Shown piece after piece: positions 6,778-14,750 of a stretch of DNA of 24,160 nt (its first letter is position 1; each line of letters starts with the position of its first letter). Made by a program: the position numbers and the translations under genes. The notes beneath the pieces were generated by a model. It made no database searches and was not told the origin of the DNA. It was given only the letters and a program-made list of their open reading frames with translations. The DNA is from Helicobacteraceae bacterium (GTDB taxonomy: Bacteria; Campylobacterota; Campylobacteria; Campylobacterales; Helicobacteraceae), in assembly GCA_029258405.1 (NCBI GenBank), contig JARHYY010000098.1, positions 1 to 24,160 on the forward strand, read 5' to 3'.

Positions 6778-8111
6778 TAATATTCTCTTAATATCTCATC
6801 ATTTGTAAAAAGATTTCTCATAATCTCAATCCTATCAATAAGAAGCTTATCTTTCATTACTTCAGTAAGCTGCTCGCCTAGATAAAGGTCGCTTATCAAA
6901 GATTTACCTAAGATATAACGACCCTCTTTTCCATCTTCTAATGTTTTTATGCCCCATATACTATGAAATATCATAGCTCTGCCCTGATATACCCCTACAT
7001 AAAGCACAATATGCCCTTTTAACCACAATAAAGTTGCCCATGGGATACCATATCGTATAATCTCTTGCTCTTTTAAAGAGCGCTCTTGAGGTAATTTAAT
7101 GAATTCTTCTCCTGCTTGTGCCTGTGCAGCAGAATTTCTTGGTAACCATATACCAAAACTTCCATAAAAATCCCTTATCATAGATGAACAATCCCTATTT
7201 TCAAACAATCCCCCCCAACCATATTTTTTATCAATTAATTCAGAGGCAATAAGATTTATATTCTCTTGAGTTAATGGCAATGGAAATGCTGCAAATAAAG
7301 ATAAAGGAGCATGAATGCTCTGCCATGAAAATCCATCTTTTTTCTTTGCAATAGGCAATAGTAATACATAGGAATTTTCATATTTTTTTTCTAATAAAAA
7401 TATTTTTCCAATTCTTGTTTTATCAATAAAATGCCCATTCTTATCATGCAATGGCTCTAAATCTTTAAGGGCGATAACAAAATTTGCAGATTTCATAAAT
7501 TGTTGCTGTTTCATATCTATAACAGCTACTCTATCTGCCTCAATCCAACCAGCAGCAAATGAACTTTCAACAAAATACCATGCCCTATCTTTACTTATAT
7601 GGGTGATAAGGATAGGAGTAAGAGCATATATGGTTGAATTCTGCCAATAATCAAAAGGGTAGCCTTCTCCTGCAAGCATAGGATCATGAAATTTTGGCTT
7701 ATAGGTAGGCATAAGCCTTAAAGAGCTGTCTTTTAACACTATTCCATTAACTTTTTTAAAAGAAGAATACTCATCATAATTCATATTAGCAATAACTTCT
7801 TCTATCCATTCAAAAGAATGAGGTAAAAGATTTTCTCCAAATCCACGATTTAACTGTGCATTTTTAGCAATTTCATCAAAAAAATCTCGCCCATAATAAG
7901 CCTCTTTTTGTTCCCATACAGAAAAAAAATGCTTCAAATATTCTTGCGTATTTTTATCCTGCACTCCCTCTTTGAGATACCAATTTACATTGCTTGAATA
8001 CAATAATACATCTTGGGGATATGTTATAACTTCAACATTTTCTATAATATCAGCTTCTTTAAAGCTGCAACCATAAAAAACAAAAAAAACAATAAGTATA
8101 ATATATCTCAT
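6777..8111 (-). CDS. NlpC/P60 family lipoprotein with SH3-type domains
   Basis: This 444-residue protein has a lipoprotein signal peptide: hydrophobic residues 2-13 then FYGC, with Cys15 as lipidation site. The middle (about 110-270) resembles the SH3-like regions of NlpC/P60 murein hydrolases (LRLMPTYKP, AAGWIEADRVAV). The catalytic domain is at about 290-400: KYGWGG, then DCSSMIRDFYG with the nucleophile Cys, and LKGHIVLYVG with the His. It is predicted to cut peptidoglycan stem peptides in the periplasm. H. pylori has, as I recall, a comparable protein (HP0087). It is one base overlapped with the ABC ATPase gene and three bases from the Spx-like gene. A G7 run (7210-7216) lies in the coding strand just before the catalytic Cys codon. 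Confidence 0.85.
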   Translation of the reverse strand: MRYIILIVFFVFYGCSFKEADIIENVEVITYPQDVLLYSSNVNWYLKEGVQDKNTQEYLKHFFSVWEQKEAYYGRDFFDEIAKNAQLNRGFGENLLPHSFEWIEEVIANMNYDEYSSFKKVNGIVLKDSSLRLMPTYKPKFHDPMLAGEGYPFDYWQNSTIYALTPILITHISKDRAWYFVESSFAAGWIEADRVAVIDMKQQQFMKSANFVIALKDLEPLHDKNGHFIDKTRIGKIFLLEKKYENSYVLLLPIAKKKDGFSWQSIHAPLSLFAAFPLPLTQENINLIASELIDKKYGWGGLFENRDCSSMIRDFYGSFGIWLPRNSAAQAQAGEEFIKLPQERSLKEQEIIRYGIPWATLLWLKGHIVLYVGVYQGRAMIFHSIWGIKTLEDGKEGRYILGKSLISDLYLGEQLTEVMKDKLLIDRIEIMRNLFTNDEILREY

Positions 8112-8114
8112 TGC

Positions 8115-8465
8115 CTAAGCTTTCTTTACAATATCTCTTAAAGAATCAACCTGAAAACCAACAACATGGATACAAGAATCAACAAGCACAATAGGTCTTT
8201 TAAATAACAGAGGCTCCTTTAAAAGCCATTCTTCTTTTTGCTTATCATTTAAATCCATTGCTTTTAAGCCTAATTTACGATAAGTTGTACCTTTAGTATT
8301 GAGTAAAATATTAATATCATAAATTTTCAACCATTCTGCAAGCTCTTTTGAAGTTGGTGGATTTTTTACAATATCTATAAATTCATAAGAAACATTCATT
8401 TCATGGAAGAGAGCAAATGTTTTACGAACACTACCGCAATTTCTAATTCCATATATTTCTATCAT
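8115..8465 (-). CDS. Spx/MgsR/YffB-type ArsC-like protein
   Basis: This 116-residue thioredoxin-fold protein of the arsenate-reductase family has IYGIRNCGSVRKT at residues 4-16 with a single active-site Cys10, and FKRPIVLVD with Arg90 and the cis-Pro. The length fits the family. True Spx has CxxC; here the second position is Val, as in YffB-like members, so a glutathione- or thiol-linked reductase or a stress protein is more likely than an RNA-polymerase-binding Spx. It lies between the barrel-like gene (31 bases) and the lipoprotein gene (3 bases). The biological substrate is unknown. Confidence 0.8.
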   Translation of the reverse strand: MIEIYGIRNCGSVRKTFALFHEMNVSYEFIDIVKNPPTSKELAEWLKIYDINILLNTKGTTYRKLGLKAMDLNDKQKEEWLLKEPLLFKRPIVLVDSCIHVVGFQVDSLRDIVKKA

Positions 8466-8496
8466 TATATATTTCTCTCATTTATATTTTTCTATT

Positions 8497-9198
8497 CTAA
8501 AATATTCTTTTAATATTTAATAAAAATCTTTCTCTTTTTTCATTGCCCCCTCCAGCACCCCTATAAATACTAAGAAATGAAAATTCTAAATGTGGGTTAA
8601 AAGCATAACTTACTGCAAGTGAAAAGCTCGGTAGGGTATAATGTCCTACATCTTTATTCCAACCAATACCTTTAGGATTTATTTGATAATAATGATTTTC
8701 CCATGAAGTATCTAATCTCACTCTTTGAGTAAGAAGAAGCCGCAATGAAGAAGCCATGAAATAAGAAGTACCATTATCCATATTGCCCATGCGAACATTT
8801 AAGACTGGATTTAAAGCATCAAAGAATAAACCTACAAAACTAGCTCCTACCCAAAAACTATCTAGTTTTATATATTCTTTTTCCTCATAGGTATTTAAAC
8901 CTACATGCTCACTTGCATGGTAGCTCCCATTCCCTGCAAGAATCAAATTAAAGTTAGAAGAAGGAGCATAGACAAAATTATGAGCTAATGTTACCTGCGT
9001 ATCTGCACCGCCATATATAGAGTAATTATCATAGAGATTATGGGCATAGATCCCCCTACTCTTATACAAGATGTCAAGAGAAGTTTTTGTTTGTACTCTA
9101 TAATCTCTATTTTTTTGCTCTGCCAGAGTCAAAGGGGCAGCCTGATAAACACCAACAAAAAAAATAGCAAATAGCACATAAGACAAAAAACGAGTCAA
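8497..9198 (-). CDS. Putative small outer-membrane beta-barrel protein
   Basis: This 233-residue protein is predicted to be exported. The signal peptide is at about 1-20 (FLSYVLFAIFFVGVYQAA). The rest alternates hydrophobic and polar residues with many aromatics and ends in KRIF, so the last residue is the Phe typical of outer-membrane proteins. The start is TTG, with AGGAAAAG just upstream, and no ATG occurs before residue 130, so the TTG is needed to keep the signal peptide. I do not recognise a named family. A porin-like or assembly-related Helicobacter Omp is inferred only from its form. It precedes the Spx-like gene and follows a 73-base gap that includes a TATAAAAT box. Confidence 0.65.
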   Translation of the reverse strand: MTRFLSYVLFAIFFVGVYQAAPLTLAEQKNRDYRVQTKTSLDILYKSRGIYAHNLYDNYSIYGGADTQVTLAHNFVYAPSSNFNLILAGNGSYHASEHVGLNTYEEKEYIKLDSFWVGASFVGLFFDALNPVLNVRMGNMDNGTSYFMASSLRLLLTQRVRLDTSWENHYYQINPKGIGWNKDVGHYTLPSFSLAVSYAFNPHLEFSFLSIYRGAGGGNEKRERFLLNIKRIF

Positions 9199-9271
9199 AA
9201 CTTTTCCTAATCCTAATTTTATAAAACATACTCTTATATTTTAAAACAAAAAACATAATAATAGCATAAAT

Positions 9272-9634
9272 TTAACCTAAAAGTTTTTTCAGCACAGAAT
9301 CTTCGGGAGAAATTCGCTCTATTTTCTTTTGTTCTATTTTTTGTAAAAGAGCGGAGTTATTGCTAGTTTCATCATGCAATATTTGATACTGCTTATATTT
9401 ATCATCAGAAAGAGCAGATTTTGCAATATCATCAGGAGGCAATATGGCAATTCCATGTTGATTTCTCTCATAGGCTTCTGCAAGATACGAGTATTCAGCT
9501 GCAAGCTCTTTAAGCCGTTTGCTAAAAATTGTTTCCTTCTGTTCTTCTTGCACATAAACTTTTTTTTGTGTAATCTGGTCTTTTAAATGCTGAAAAAGAC
9601 TACCATGTTGCTGAGCACTAAATCCTTTAACCAT
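9272..9634 (-). CDS. Unknown small helical cytosolic protein
   Basis: This 120-residue soluble protein is rich in Lys, Glu and Gln, with helices likely across 10-60 and 90-120. It has no signal peptide or membrane segment. I start it at the ATG at 9634 because GAGGAG lies five bases before it; the GTG at 9640 would overlap that site. The C-terminus ISPEDSVLKKLLG could be a short interaction tail. I do not recognise it. It lies between a secreted protein gene and a barrel-like gene, with 70-90 base gaps on each side, so it may have its own promoter. Confidence 0.65.
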   Translation of the reverse strand: MVKGFSAQQHGSLFQHLKDQITQKKVYVQEEQKETIFSKRLKELAAEYSYLAEAYERNQHGIAILPPDDIAKSALSDDKYKQYQILHDETSNNSALLQKIEQKKIERISPEDSVLKKLLG

Positions 9635-9719
9635 AACCACTCCTCATAATCTTAAATATACTAAAAAACTTAGAGCAAATAATATACCAAATACTACACT
9701 ATTTGCAAAATTACATTTT

Positions 9720-10124
9720 TTAACGCATACGACTATAGAGCTGTGAAAGCATCTGTTCTTTATTTTGTTCTATAAATGTACTGACAATAGGTTGAATAAA
9801 GGCTATACGCCAATGTTCATCTTTAGGTTCCATAAATTGGATACTTAATTGATCTCTACTGATTTGACTATCGCTACTACCATAATAATGTCTTGCAGCA
9901 ATTCGTATCAATGTTTGGGGGTGAAGTTTTAAACCTTCTATTAACATATCTCTTTCTTTTCCTATTACAGGTTTATAGGTAATATAAAAAACCATTACCC
10001 CTTGATTCTTTATAGATTCATCTGCCCAATGATGCAAAGAAAACCCGTTTGCCCATGATGGATTACTTGAAAATGCCCATGCTAACACAATAAGAGCAAG
10101 TATTATACGACTTTTTTGGAACAT
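9720..10124 (-). CDS. Unknown exported protein
   Basis: This 134-residue protein has a clear signal peptide (RIILALIVLAWAF) and a likely cleavage after PSWA at about residue 25. The mature part is about 109 residues with no Cys. It includes QGVMVFYITYKP and EHWRIAFIQP, which suggests a small periplasmic beta-rich domain. The ribosome site AGGAGG, seven bases before the ATG, is the strongest of the minus-strand run. It is the first gene of that run and a promoter lies about 55 bases upstream. The function is not recognised. Confidence 0.7.
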   Translation of the reverse strand: MFQKSRIILALIVLAWAFSSNPSWANGFSLHHWADESIKNQGVMVFYITYKPVIGKERDMLIEGLKLHPQTLIRIAARHYYGSSDSQISRDQLSIQFMEPKDEHWRIAFIQPIVSTFIEQNKEQMLSQLYSRMR

Positions 10125-10178
10125 TGTTACACCTCCTAAATGTGATATATCTCAAGACAAGCAAATTTCATTCATAAA

Positions 10179-10184
10179 ATTATA
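10179..10184 (-). promoter_or_regulatory. Promoter -10 of the minus-strand run
   Basis: TATAAT on the minus strand, in AT-rich surroundings, lies 55 bases from the ATG at 10124. Transcription would begin near 10172 and give a leader of about 48 bases that includes AGGAGG. It is probably the main promoter for the genes running leftward from 10124. Confidence 0.5.
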
Positions 10185-10335
10185 ATATAATAATTCCTAA
10201 CATATAACCATCAAATAAACAAATAGTACGAAATATTTCCAAAATAACATACAAAGCTCAATCAACACAATCAAATTTAACAAAAAGGTAAATTTTCTAC
10301 TATTTCACTTTATTGCGTTTCTCAAAAAATAGGGT

Positions 10336-10341
10336 TATAAT
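10336..10341 (+). promoter_or_regulatory. Promoter -10 next to the cca start
   Basis: TATAAT ends only seven bases before the ATG at 10349. The expected transcription start (about 10347-10349) falls at or next to the start codon, so this would give a leaderless or nearly leaderless cca message. If translation really begins at the upstream TTG (10313), this box would lie inside the gene instead. Confidence 0.45.
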
Positions 10342-10348
10342 ATATTTT

Positions 10349-11611
10349 ATGAAATATATCAATTATAAATCATTGATTCCTTGTTTTGTATTTGAAGTGG
10401 CAGAAATTTTACGCTCAAACTCTTTTGAAGTCTATATTGTAGGAGGATGCCTTAGAGATTTATTGCTTAAAAACACTCCAAAAGACTGGGATATGGCAAC
10501 AAATGCAACCCCAAATATAATACAAAATATTTTATCACCCTACCATATTCATATTATTGAGATTGGCAAGAAATATGGCACTCTTTTGCTCCATTCTTAT
10601 GACAAGAATCAGCCAGAGATTGAAATTACCACATATAGAACAGAAAAAAATTATATCAAACACCGATTTCCACAACATATTTGTTTTACCTCATCGCTCA
10701 AAGATGATTTAATACGAAGAGATTTTACAATAAATGCCCTTGCACTCAATCCTTTTTCAAAACAAGGTGTGCTTGATTTTTTTGGAGGTATAAAAGACAT
10801 AAGACATAAAAAAATTGTATGCGTAAAAAACCCAGAAAAACGATTAAAAGAGGATTCTTTACGTATTTTAAGAGCATTGAGATTTGCAGCAACTATAAAA
10901 TTTACTATAGACACAAAAACCAAAAAAGCCATTTTTAAAACATTGCATTATTTAGATTTTATTGCTCAAGAGAGAATACAAGCAGAATGTAATAAAATGC
11001 TTCTAGGGGATAGCATAAGCAAGATCATACAAGAATATAGTATTATCTTTAAAAAAATTTTTCATCTATCAGATCATCATCTCCATATTCATTTTTCTCT
11101 ATTTGCTCTTAAAAGAATACCCAAAGAACTTACATGGAGGCTTGCTGCCCTACTTTTGCATACTGATAACCCACAAAAAATTTTAAAAAATCTTAAATAT
11201 AGTAATAAAGTCTTAGAAGAAACGCTCTTAATCATTACCTATTACCATCAGCATCACTTTAAGTACAGCGAAAATATCAAATATCATCTTTACCACATTG
11301 GTTTTTCTCGCCTATATCGCATATTAATACTTAAAAAACTCTATGCACAATACTCAAAAGATTACCAACAAAAAAATACCTTTACAATATTTATTCAACA
11401 AATTCTTTCTATTCAAAAAAATAACGAATGTTATAGCTTAAAGCAACTTGACATCAAAGGACAAGATTTACTCAAGGAGAATATTGAACCAAGAAAGATA
11501 GGATATTTTCTTGAGCAGCTCCTTTTTGCTGTAATAGACGGCTTTTTACCCAACAAATACGAAAATCTCAAAAAATATGTCCAGAAATTAAAAATTATAT
11601 CAAGCGATTAA
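10349..11611 (+). CDS. cca: CCA tRNA nucleotidyltransferase / poly(A) polymerase family
   Basis: This is a 420-residue class II nucleotidyltransferase that adds or repairs the CCA end of tRNAs. It has VGGCLRD (31-37), the catalytic pair in DWDMAT (Asp46 and Asp48), RRDFTINALAL (about 127-137), and the base- and ribose-contacting RLKEDSLRILRALRFA. The C-terminal 200 residues are helical and diverged, with no HD phosphohydrolase motif. I choose the ATG at 10349; an in-frame TTG at 10313 would add 12 residues not expected for the family and would cover the promoter box. A poly(A) polymerase of the same family cannot be excluded by sequence, but a Helicobacter genome needs one CCA enzyme and this is the likely one. 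Confidence 0.88.
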   Translation: MKYINYKSLIPCFVFEVAEILRSNSFEVYIVGGCLRDLLLKNTPKDWDMATNATPNIIQNILSPYHIHIIEIGKKYGTLLLHSYDKNQPEIEITTYRTEKNYIKHRFPQHICFTSSLKDDLIRRDFTINALALNPFSKQGVLDFFGGIKDIRHKKIVCVKNPEKRLKEDSLRILRALRFAATIKFTIDTKTKKAIFKTLHYLDFIAQERIQAECNKMLLGDSISKIIQEYSIIFKKIFHLSDHHLHIHFSLFALKRIPKELTWRLAALLLHTDNPQKILKNLKYSNKVLEETLLIITYYHQHHFKYSENIKYHLYHIGFSRLYRILILKKLYAQYSKDYQQKNTFTIFIQQILSIQKNNECYSLKQLDIKGQDLLKENIEPRKIGYFLEQLLFAVIDGFLPNKYENLKKYVQKLKIISSD

Positions 11612-11657
11612 ACAAACTATTGTACAATAATGCACTTCAACAAAGAGGCGTGAAGCT

Positions 11658-12218
11658 ATGGAAACATCAAATATTGCAAAACTCCCTACTAAATGGGGAG
11701 AATTTAAAATAAAGGTTTTTAAAGAACAACAAAAAGAACATTTTGTGATTTTTACAGACCCATTACCCCAGATTCCTTTACTTAGGGTACATTCTGAATG
11801 TTTAACAGGAGATGTTTTTGGTTCTATGAAATGTGATTGTGGTAATGAGCTCAACCTCGCTATGCAGCAAATTGCCCAAAATGGAGGAATATTAATCTAC
11901 CTGCGTCAAGAGGGCAGAGGCATTGGCTTGCTGAATAAAATCAATGCCTATTTTTTGCAAGATAATGGGAGAGACACAGTCGAAGCAAACTTAGAACTTG
12001 GCTTTAAAGAAGATGAAAGGAGCTATCATATCCTAAAAGAAATTTTTGAATATTTCAAAATACGCTCAATACGGTTATTGACTAATAATCCTCGAAAAAT
12101 TAAAGCTTTAGAACCATTTGTAGAAGTTACTGAAAGAGTGGAAATTATTGCACCAACTAATTGCTATAATGAAAACTACCTTAAAACAAAAAAAGAGAAA
12201 CTTGGACATATGCTTTAA
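11658..12218 (+). CDS. ribA: GTP cyclohydrolase II
   Basis: This 186-residue enzyme opens GTP in the first step of riboflavin synthesis. Zinc ligands Cys48, Cys59 and Cys61 appear in SECLTGDVFGSMKCDC, the substrate loop RQEGRGIGL is at about 83-91, and LTNNPRKI is near 150. It is the stand-alone RibA form, not the RibBA fusion. A GAGG lies about eight bases before the ATG. It begins 46 bases after cca and is followed 10 bases later by moeA. In H. pylori ribA also sits beside moaD, moaE, mog and moaC, as I recall. Confidence 0.93.
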   Translation: METSNIAKLPTKWGEFKIKVFKEQQKEHFVIFTDPLPQIPLLRVHSECLTGDVFGSMKCDCGNELNLAMQQIAQNGGILIYLRQEGRGIGLLNKINAYFLQDNGRDTVEANLELGFKEDERSYHILKEIFEYFKIRSIRLLTNNPRKIKALEPFVEVTERVEIIAPTNCYNENYLKTKKEKLGHML

Positions 12219-12228
12219 AAGGCAATAG

Positions 12229-13512
12229 ATGAAAATAAATACCATTAGCTTTGATGAAGCATGTCAAAAAATTAATGCTTTTGCAGTAAAACAACAGACA
12301 ACAACTCGTGTATTTCTCTACCAATCTCTTGGTTGCATCTTAGCAGAAGATATTTATGCATCTTTTGATATGCCACAACAAAGGCTTGCCGCTATGGATG
12401 GCTATGTATTATCAACTTCTACCATTCAACAAAAATTACTTGAAACCCAAGAAGAAGATATAATCTTTGACATAAATCCATTGCCTCTTTGTGCAGATAA
12501 AGAAGAATCTACATCTTTTAACCCTCATAAAGCAACAAAAATTTTTACAGGTGCAAAGATTCCGCATAATGCAGATATTCTTATAATAATTGAATATGTA
12601 ACGCATATTCAACAGTGCATAAAAATTAATAGACATATTCTACAAACCTCACTTCATTCAAAAAGCCCCATTCGTGAAATTGGTGAAAACTTTAAAAATG
12701 GTGATTTGCTCTTAAGAAAAGGAGAGAAAATACAAGCCGCAGAAATAGGTCTTTTAGCGAGCTTAAATAGACTTTTTGTTTTAGTATATTCTCCTCCAAA
12801 AACAGCCATTATCTGCGGGGGGAATGAGCTTATTGACTTAGGAGAACCCTCACAAACATCATTTGAAATTCGCTCTATCAATAATCATTTACTCTATGCT
12901 CTAGTAAAAGAAAATGGGGGCATACCTTTAAGCTATCCACTTTTAAATGATAATAAAAATGATATATTAGAAGTCTTTTATGATGCTCTTTCAAAAGCAG
13001 ATATTATTATATTTAGCGGGGGTATGAGCATAGGAGATTTTGACCTTATTCCCCATTTGCTTCAAAATGAAGCTGATAGGGTGTTTTTCTATGGCGTAAA
13101 AATTAAACCGGGCAAGCCTAGTGCATTTGCTTGCAAAAATCACAAACCCATTGTTGGGCTTGCTGGATTCCCTAATGCTACTTATGTTGGTTTTCATTAC
13201 TTTGTACGCCCTTTGCTTGCAAAGCTATCGGGCTCTTCAATTCGTCCTTTCTTTTTGCAAGCAACATTACAAGAAACCATAAGCAAAGATGATAAACGCA
13301 CAGAATTTCGTAGCTGTTTGCTTTCTTTAAAGCATGGTAAATTATTAGCAAGCATAGATTCTTCAAAAACATTTCATTCAGCAGCAATTAACCATCTTTG
13401 CGGGCAAAATGCCTTTGTTGTCCTCAAAGAAGAGCAACACATATTTAATGCTGGAGAAAATGTCCCTGTGGCTCTTTTATCAGGGTTTAAAAGCTTAGAA
13501 ATGGATATATAA
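12229..13512 (+). CDS. moeA: Molybdopterin molybdenumtransferase
   Basis: This 427-residue MoeA inserts molybdate into adenylylated molybdopterin. It has RLAAMDGYV (53-61), TGAKIPHNAD (107-115), the domain-3 motif FSGGMSIGDFDLI (262-274) and KIKPGKPSAF (291-300). The usual LPGNP loop is replaced by LAGFPNAT (311-318), a divergence in a substrate-near loop that should be noted. An AAGG ribosome site lies eight bases before the ATG. Its TAA shares one base with the moaD ATG, so moaD translation is coupled. Confidence 0.92.
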   Translation: MKINTISFDEACQKINAFAVKQQTTTRVFLYQSLGCILAEDIYASFDMPQQRLAAMDGYVLSTSTIQQKLLETQEEDIIFDINPLPLCADKEESTSFNPHKATKIFTGAKIPHNADILIIIEYVTHIQQCIKINRHILQTSLHSKSPIREIGENFKNGDLLLRKGEKIQAAEIGLLASLNRLFVLVYSPPKTAIICGGNELIDLGEPSQTSFEIRSINNHLLYALVKENGGIPLSYPLLNDNKNDILEVFYDALSKADIIIFSGGMSIGDFDLIPHLLQNEADRVFFYGVKIKPGKPSAFACKNHKPIVGLAGFPNATYVGFHYFVRPLLAKLSGSSIRPFFLQATLQETISKDDKRTEFRSCLLSLKHGKLLASIDSSKTFHSAAINHLCGQNAFVVLKEEQHIFNAGENVPVALLSGFKSLEMDI

Positions 13513-13736
13513 TGAAAATTACAGTACAATTTTTAGGTCCGCTTTCGCGAGAACCTTTAGAATGCAATGTTGCTAACCTTAAAGAATTGAGGCATTTATT
13601 AAGACGCGATGAAATACTCTTTGAATGGTTGGAGCAATGTGCAGTTGTTATCAATGATGAAATCATTACTGATTTAGAATATCCATTAGTAGAAGGTGAT
13701 ATTGTAATGATATTGCCTCCTGTTTGTGGAGGGTAA
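13512..13736 (+). CDS. moaD: Molybdopterin synthase small (sulfur-carrier) subunit
   Basis: This 74-residue ubiquitin-like protein ends in PPVCGG. The C-terminal Gly-Gly is adenylylated and then thiocarboxylated so that MoaE can transfer sulfur to cPMP. Its ATG overlaps the moeA stop by one base, there is no clear ribosome site of its own, and moaE begins one base after its stop. The activating enzyme (MoeB-like) is not in the window. Confidence 0.92.
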   Translation: MKITVQFLGPLSREPLECNVANLKELRHLLRRDEILFEWLEQCAVVINDEIITDLEYPLVEGDIVMILPPVCGG

Positions 13737-13737
13737 A

Positions 13738-14247
13738 ATGTTTGAACTTAAATTACAAATTAATGATATAGTTCTTATTGAGGCAGAAGGAAGCGAGTTG
13801 CTTGTTATTGATAATTATCTTAGCCCAAAAGCACTTTATAAACGATGGAATAATTTAGCAAAATTAAAACACTATGGAGCTATTACCCATTTTGCTGGTT
13901 TAGTTAGAAAAGAAGATGGCATGCAAGAAGATGATGGATTATACTTTGAAATATATGAACCTCTACTTGTTCAATGGTTTAAAAAATGGAAAGAAAAGCT
14001 TGAAACAGCTGAAAGTCTTATTTGCATGGCACATTCTAAAGGATTTGTACCTGTGCATAAATGTTCCTTTGCTGTTTCCATGCTTTCATCTCATAGAAAA
14101 ATTGCACTAGAAAATATAGAATTATTTATTGAAGATTTTAAAGAAAATGCACCTATATGGAAATATGACCAAAGAGGCAAACAGCGTATTTTTGCTAAAG
14201 ATAGAGCAAAACCAATAAATGGTAGCGGGCTTTTTGGAGATTTATGA
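13738..14247 (+). CDS. moaE: Molybdopterin synthase catalytic subunit
   Basis: This 169-residue large subunit of molybdopterin synthase converts cPMP to molybdopterin with MoaD. It has ITHFAGLVRKEDG (about 55-68), the HRKIAL helix and FKENAPIWKYDQ, the family's Lys-containing active-site segment. I use the ATG at 13738, because GGAGGG lies just before it and the preceding GTG (13726) is inside that site and inside moaD. It overlaps mobB by four bases. Confidence 0.92.
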   Translation: MFELKLQINDIVLIEAEGSELLVIDNYLSPKALYKRWNNLAKLKHYGAITHFAGLVRKEDGMQEDDGLYFEIYEPLLVQWFKKWKEKLETAESLICMAHSKGFVPVHKCSFAVSMLSSHRKIALENIELFIEDFKENAPIWKYDQRGKQRIFAKDRAKPINGSGLFGDL

Positions 14248-14750
14248 AAAATCTTATCTATGGCTTTAGCGGACCTTCTAACAGTGGTAAAACAACATTG
14301 ATAAAAAATATTATTAAAATATTAATGCCACAGAAAATTACTGTTTTAAAACATGATCCAAAATCAAAGGCAGAAATTGACACTAAAGGTAAGGATAGCG
14401 ACATATTTTATAATACTGGAGCAGATGTTATTATTTACTCTCCCAAAGAAACAACCTTAAGAATACATGGTGCATTGCCCCTTACAAATATCATACAACA
14501 AATAGGGCAAATAGATTACCTTTTTATTGAAGGGCTCAAAGAATTACCGATTCCCAAGCTAGCTGTTATGAGAGAAAAAATTGAAACACATTATTTTGAT
14601 TATGTCGATGCAATTGCTTTAACAAAAAACCTATCAACACAAGACATACCTAAGCATATAAATATATTACCCATAGAAAATCTTTCTGTTATTATAGAAT
14701 ATATTAACAAAAATGCACTCCCCTTATCACAATTCAAGGAAAAACAATGA
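14244..14750 (+). CDS. mobB: Molybdopterin-guanine dinucleotide accessory protein
   Basis: This 168-residue GTP-binding protein has a P-loop, GPSNSGKTT (10-18), and the MobB patterns VLKHDP (about 35-40) and FIEGLKELPIPKLAVMR. MobB helps MobA attach GMP to molybdopterin. MobA is not in the window. The ATG overlaps moaE by four bases and its stop overlaps the mog-moaC gene by four bases, so it is embedded in the cofactor operon. Confidence 0.88.
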   Translation: MKNLIYGFSGPSNSGKTTLIKNIIKILMPQKITVLKHDPKSKAEIDTKGKDSDIFYNTGADVIIYSPKETTLRIHGALPLTNIIQQIGQIDYLFIEGLKELPIPKLAVMREKIETHYFDYVDAIALTKNLSTQDIPKHINILPIENLSVIIEYINKNALPLSQFKEKQ

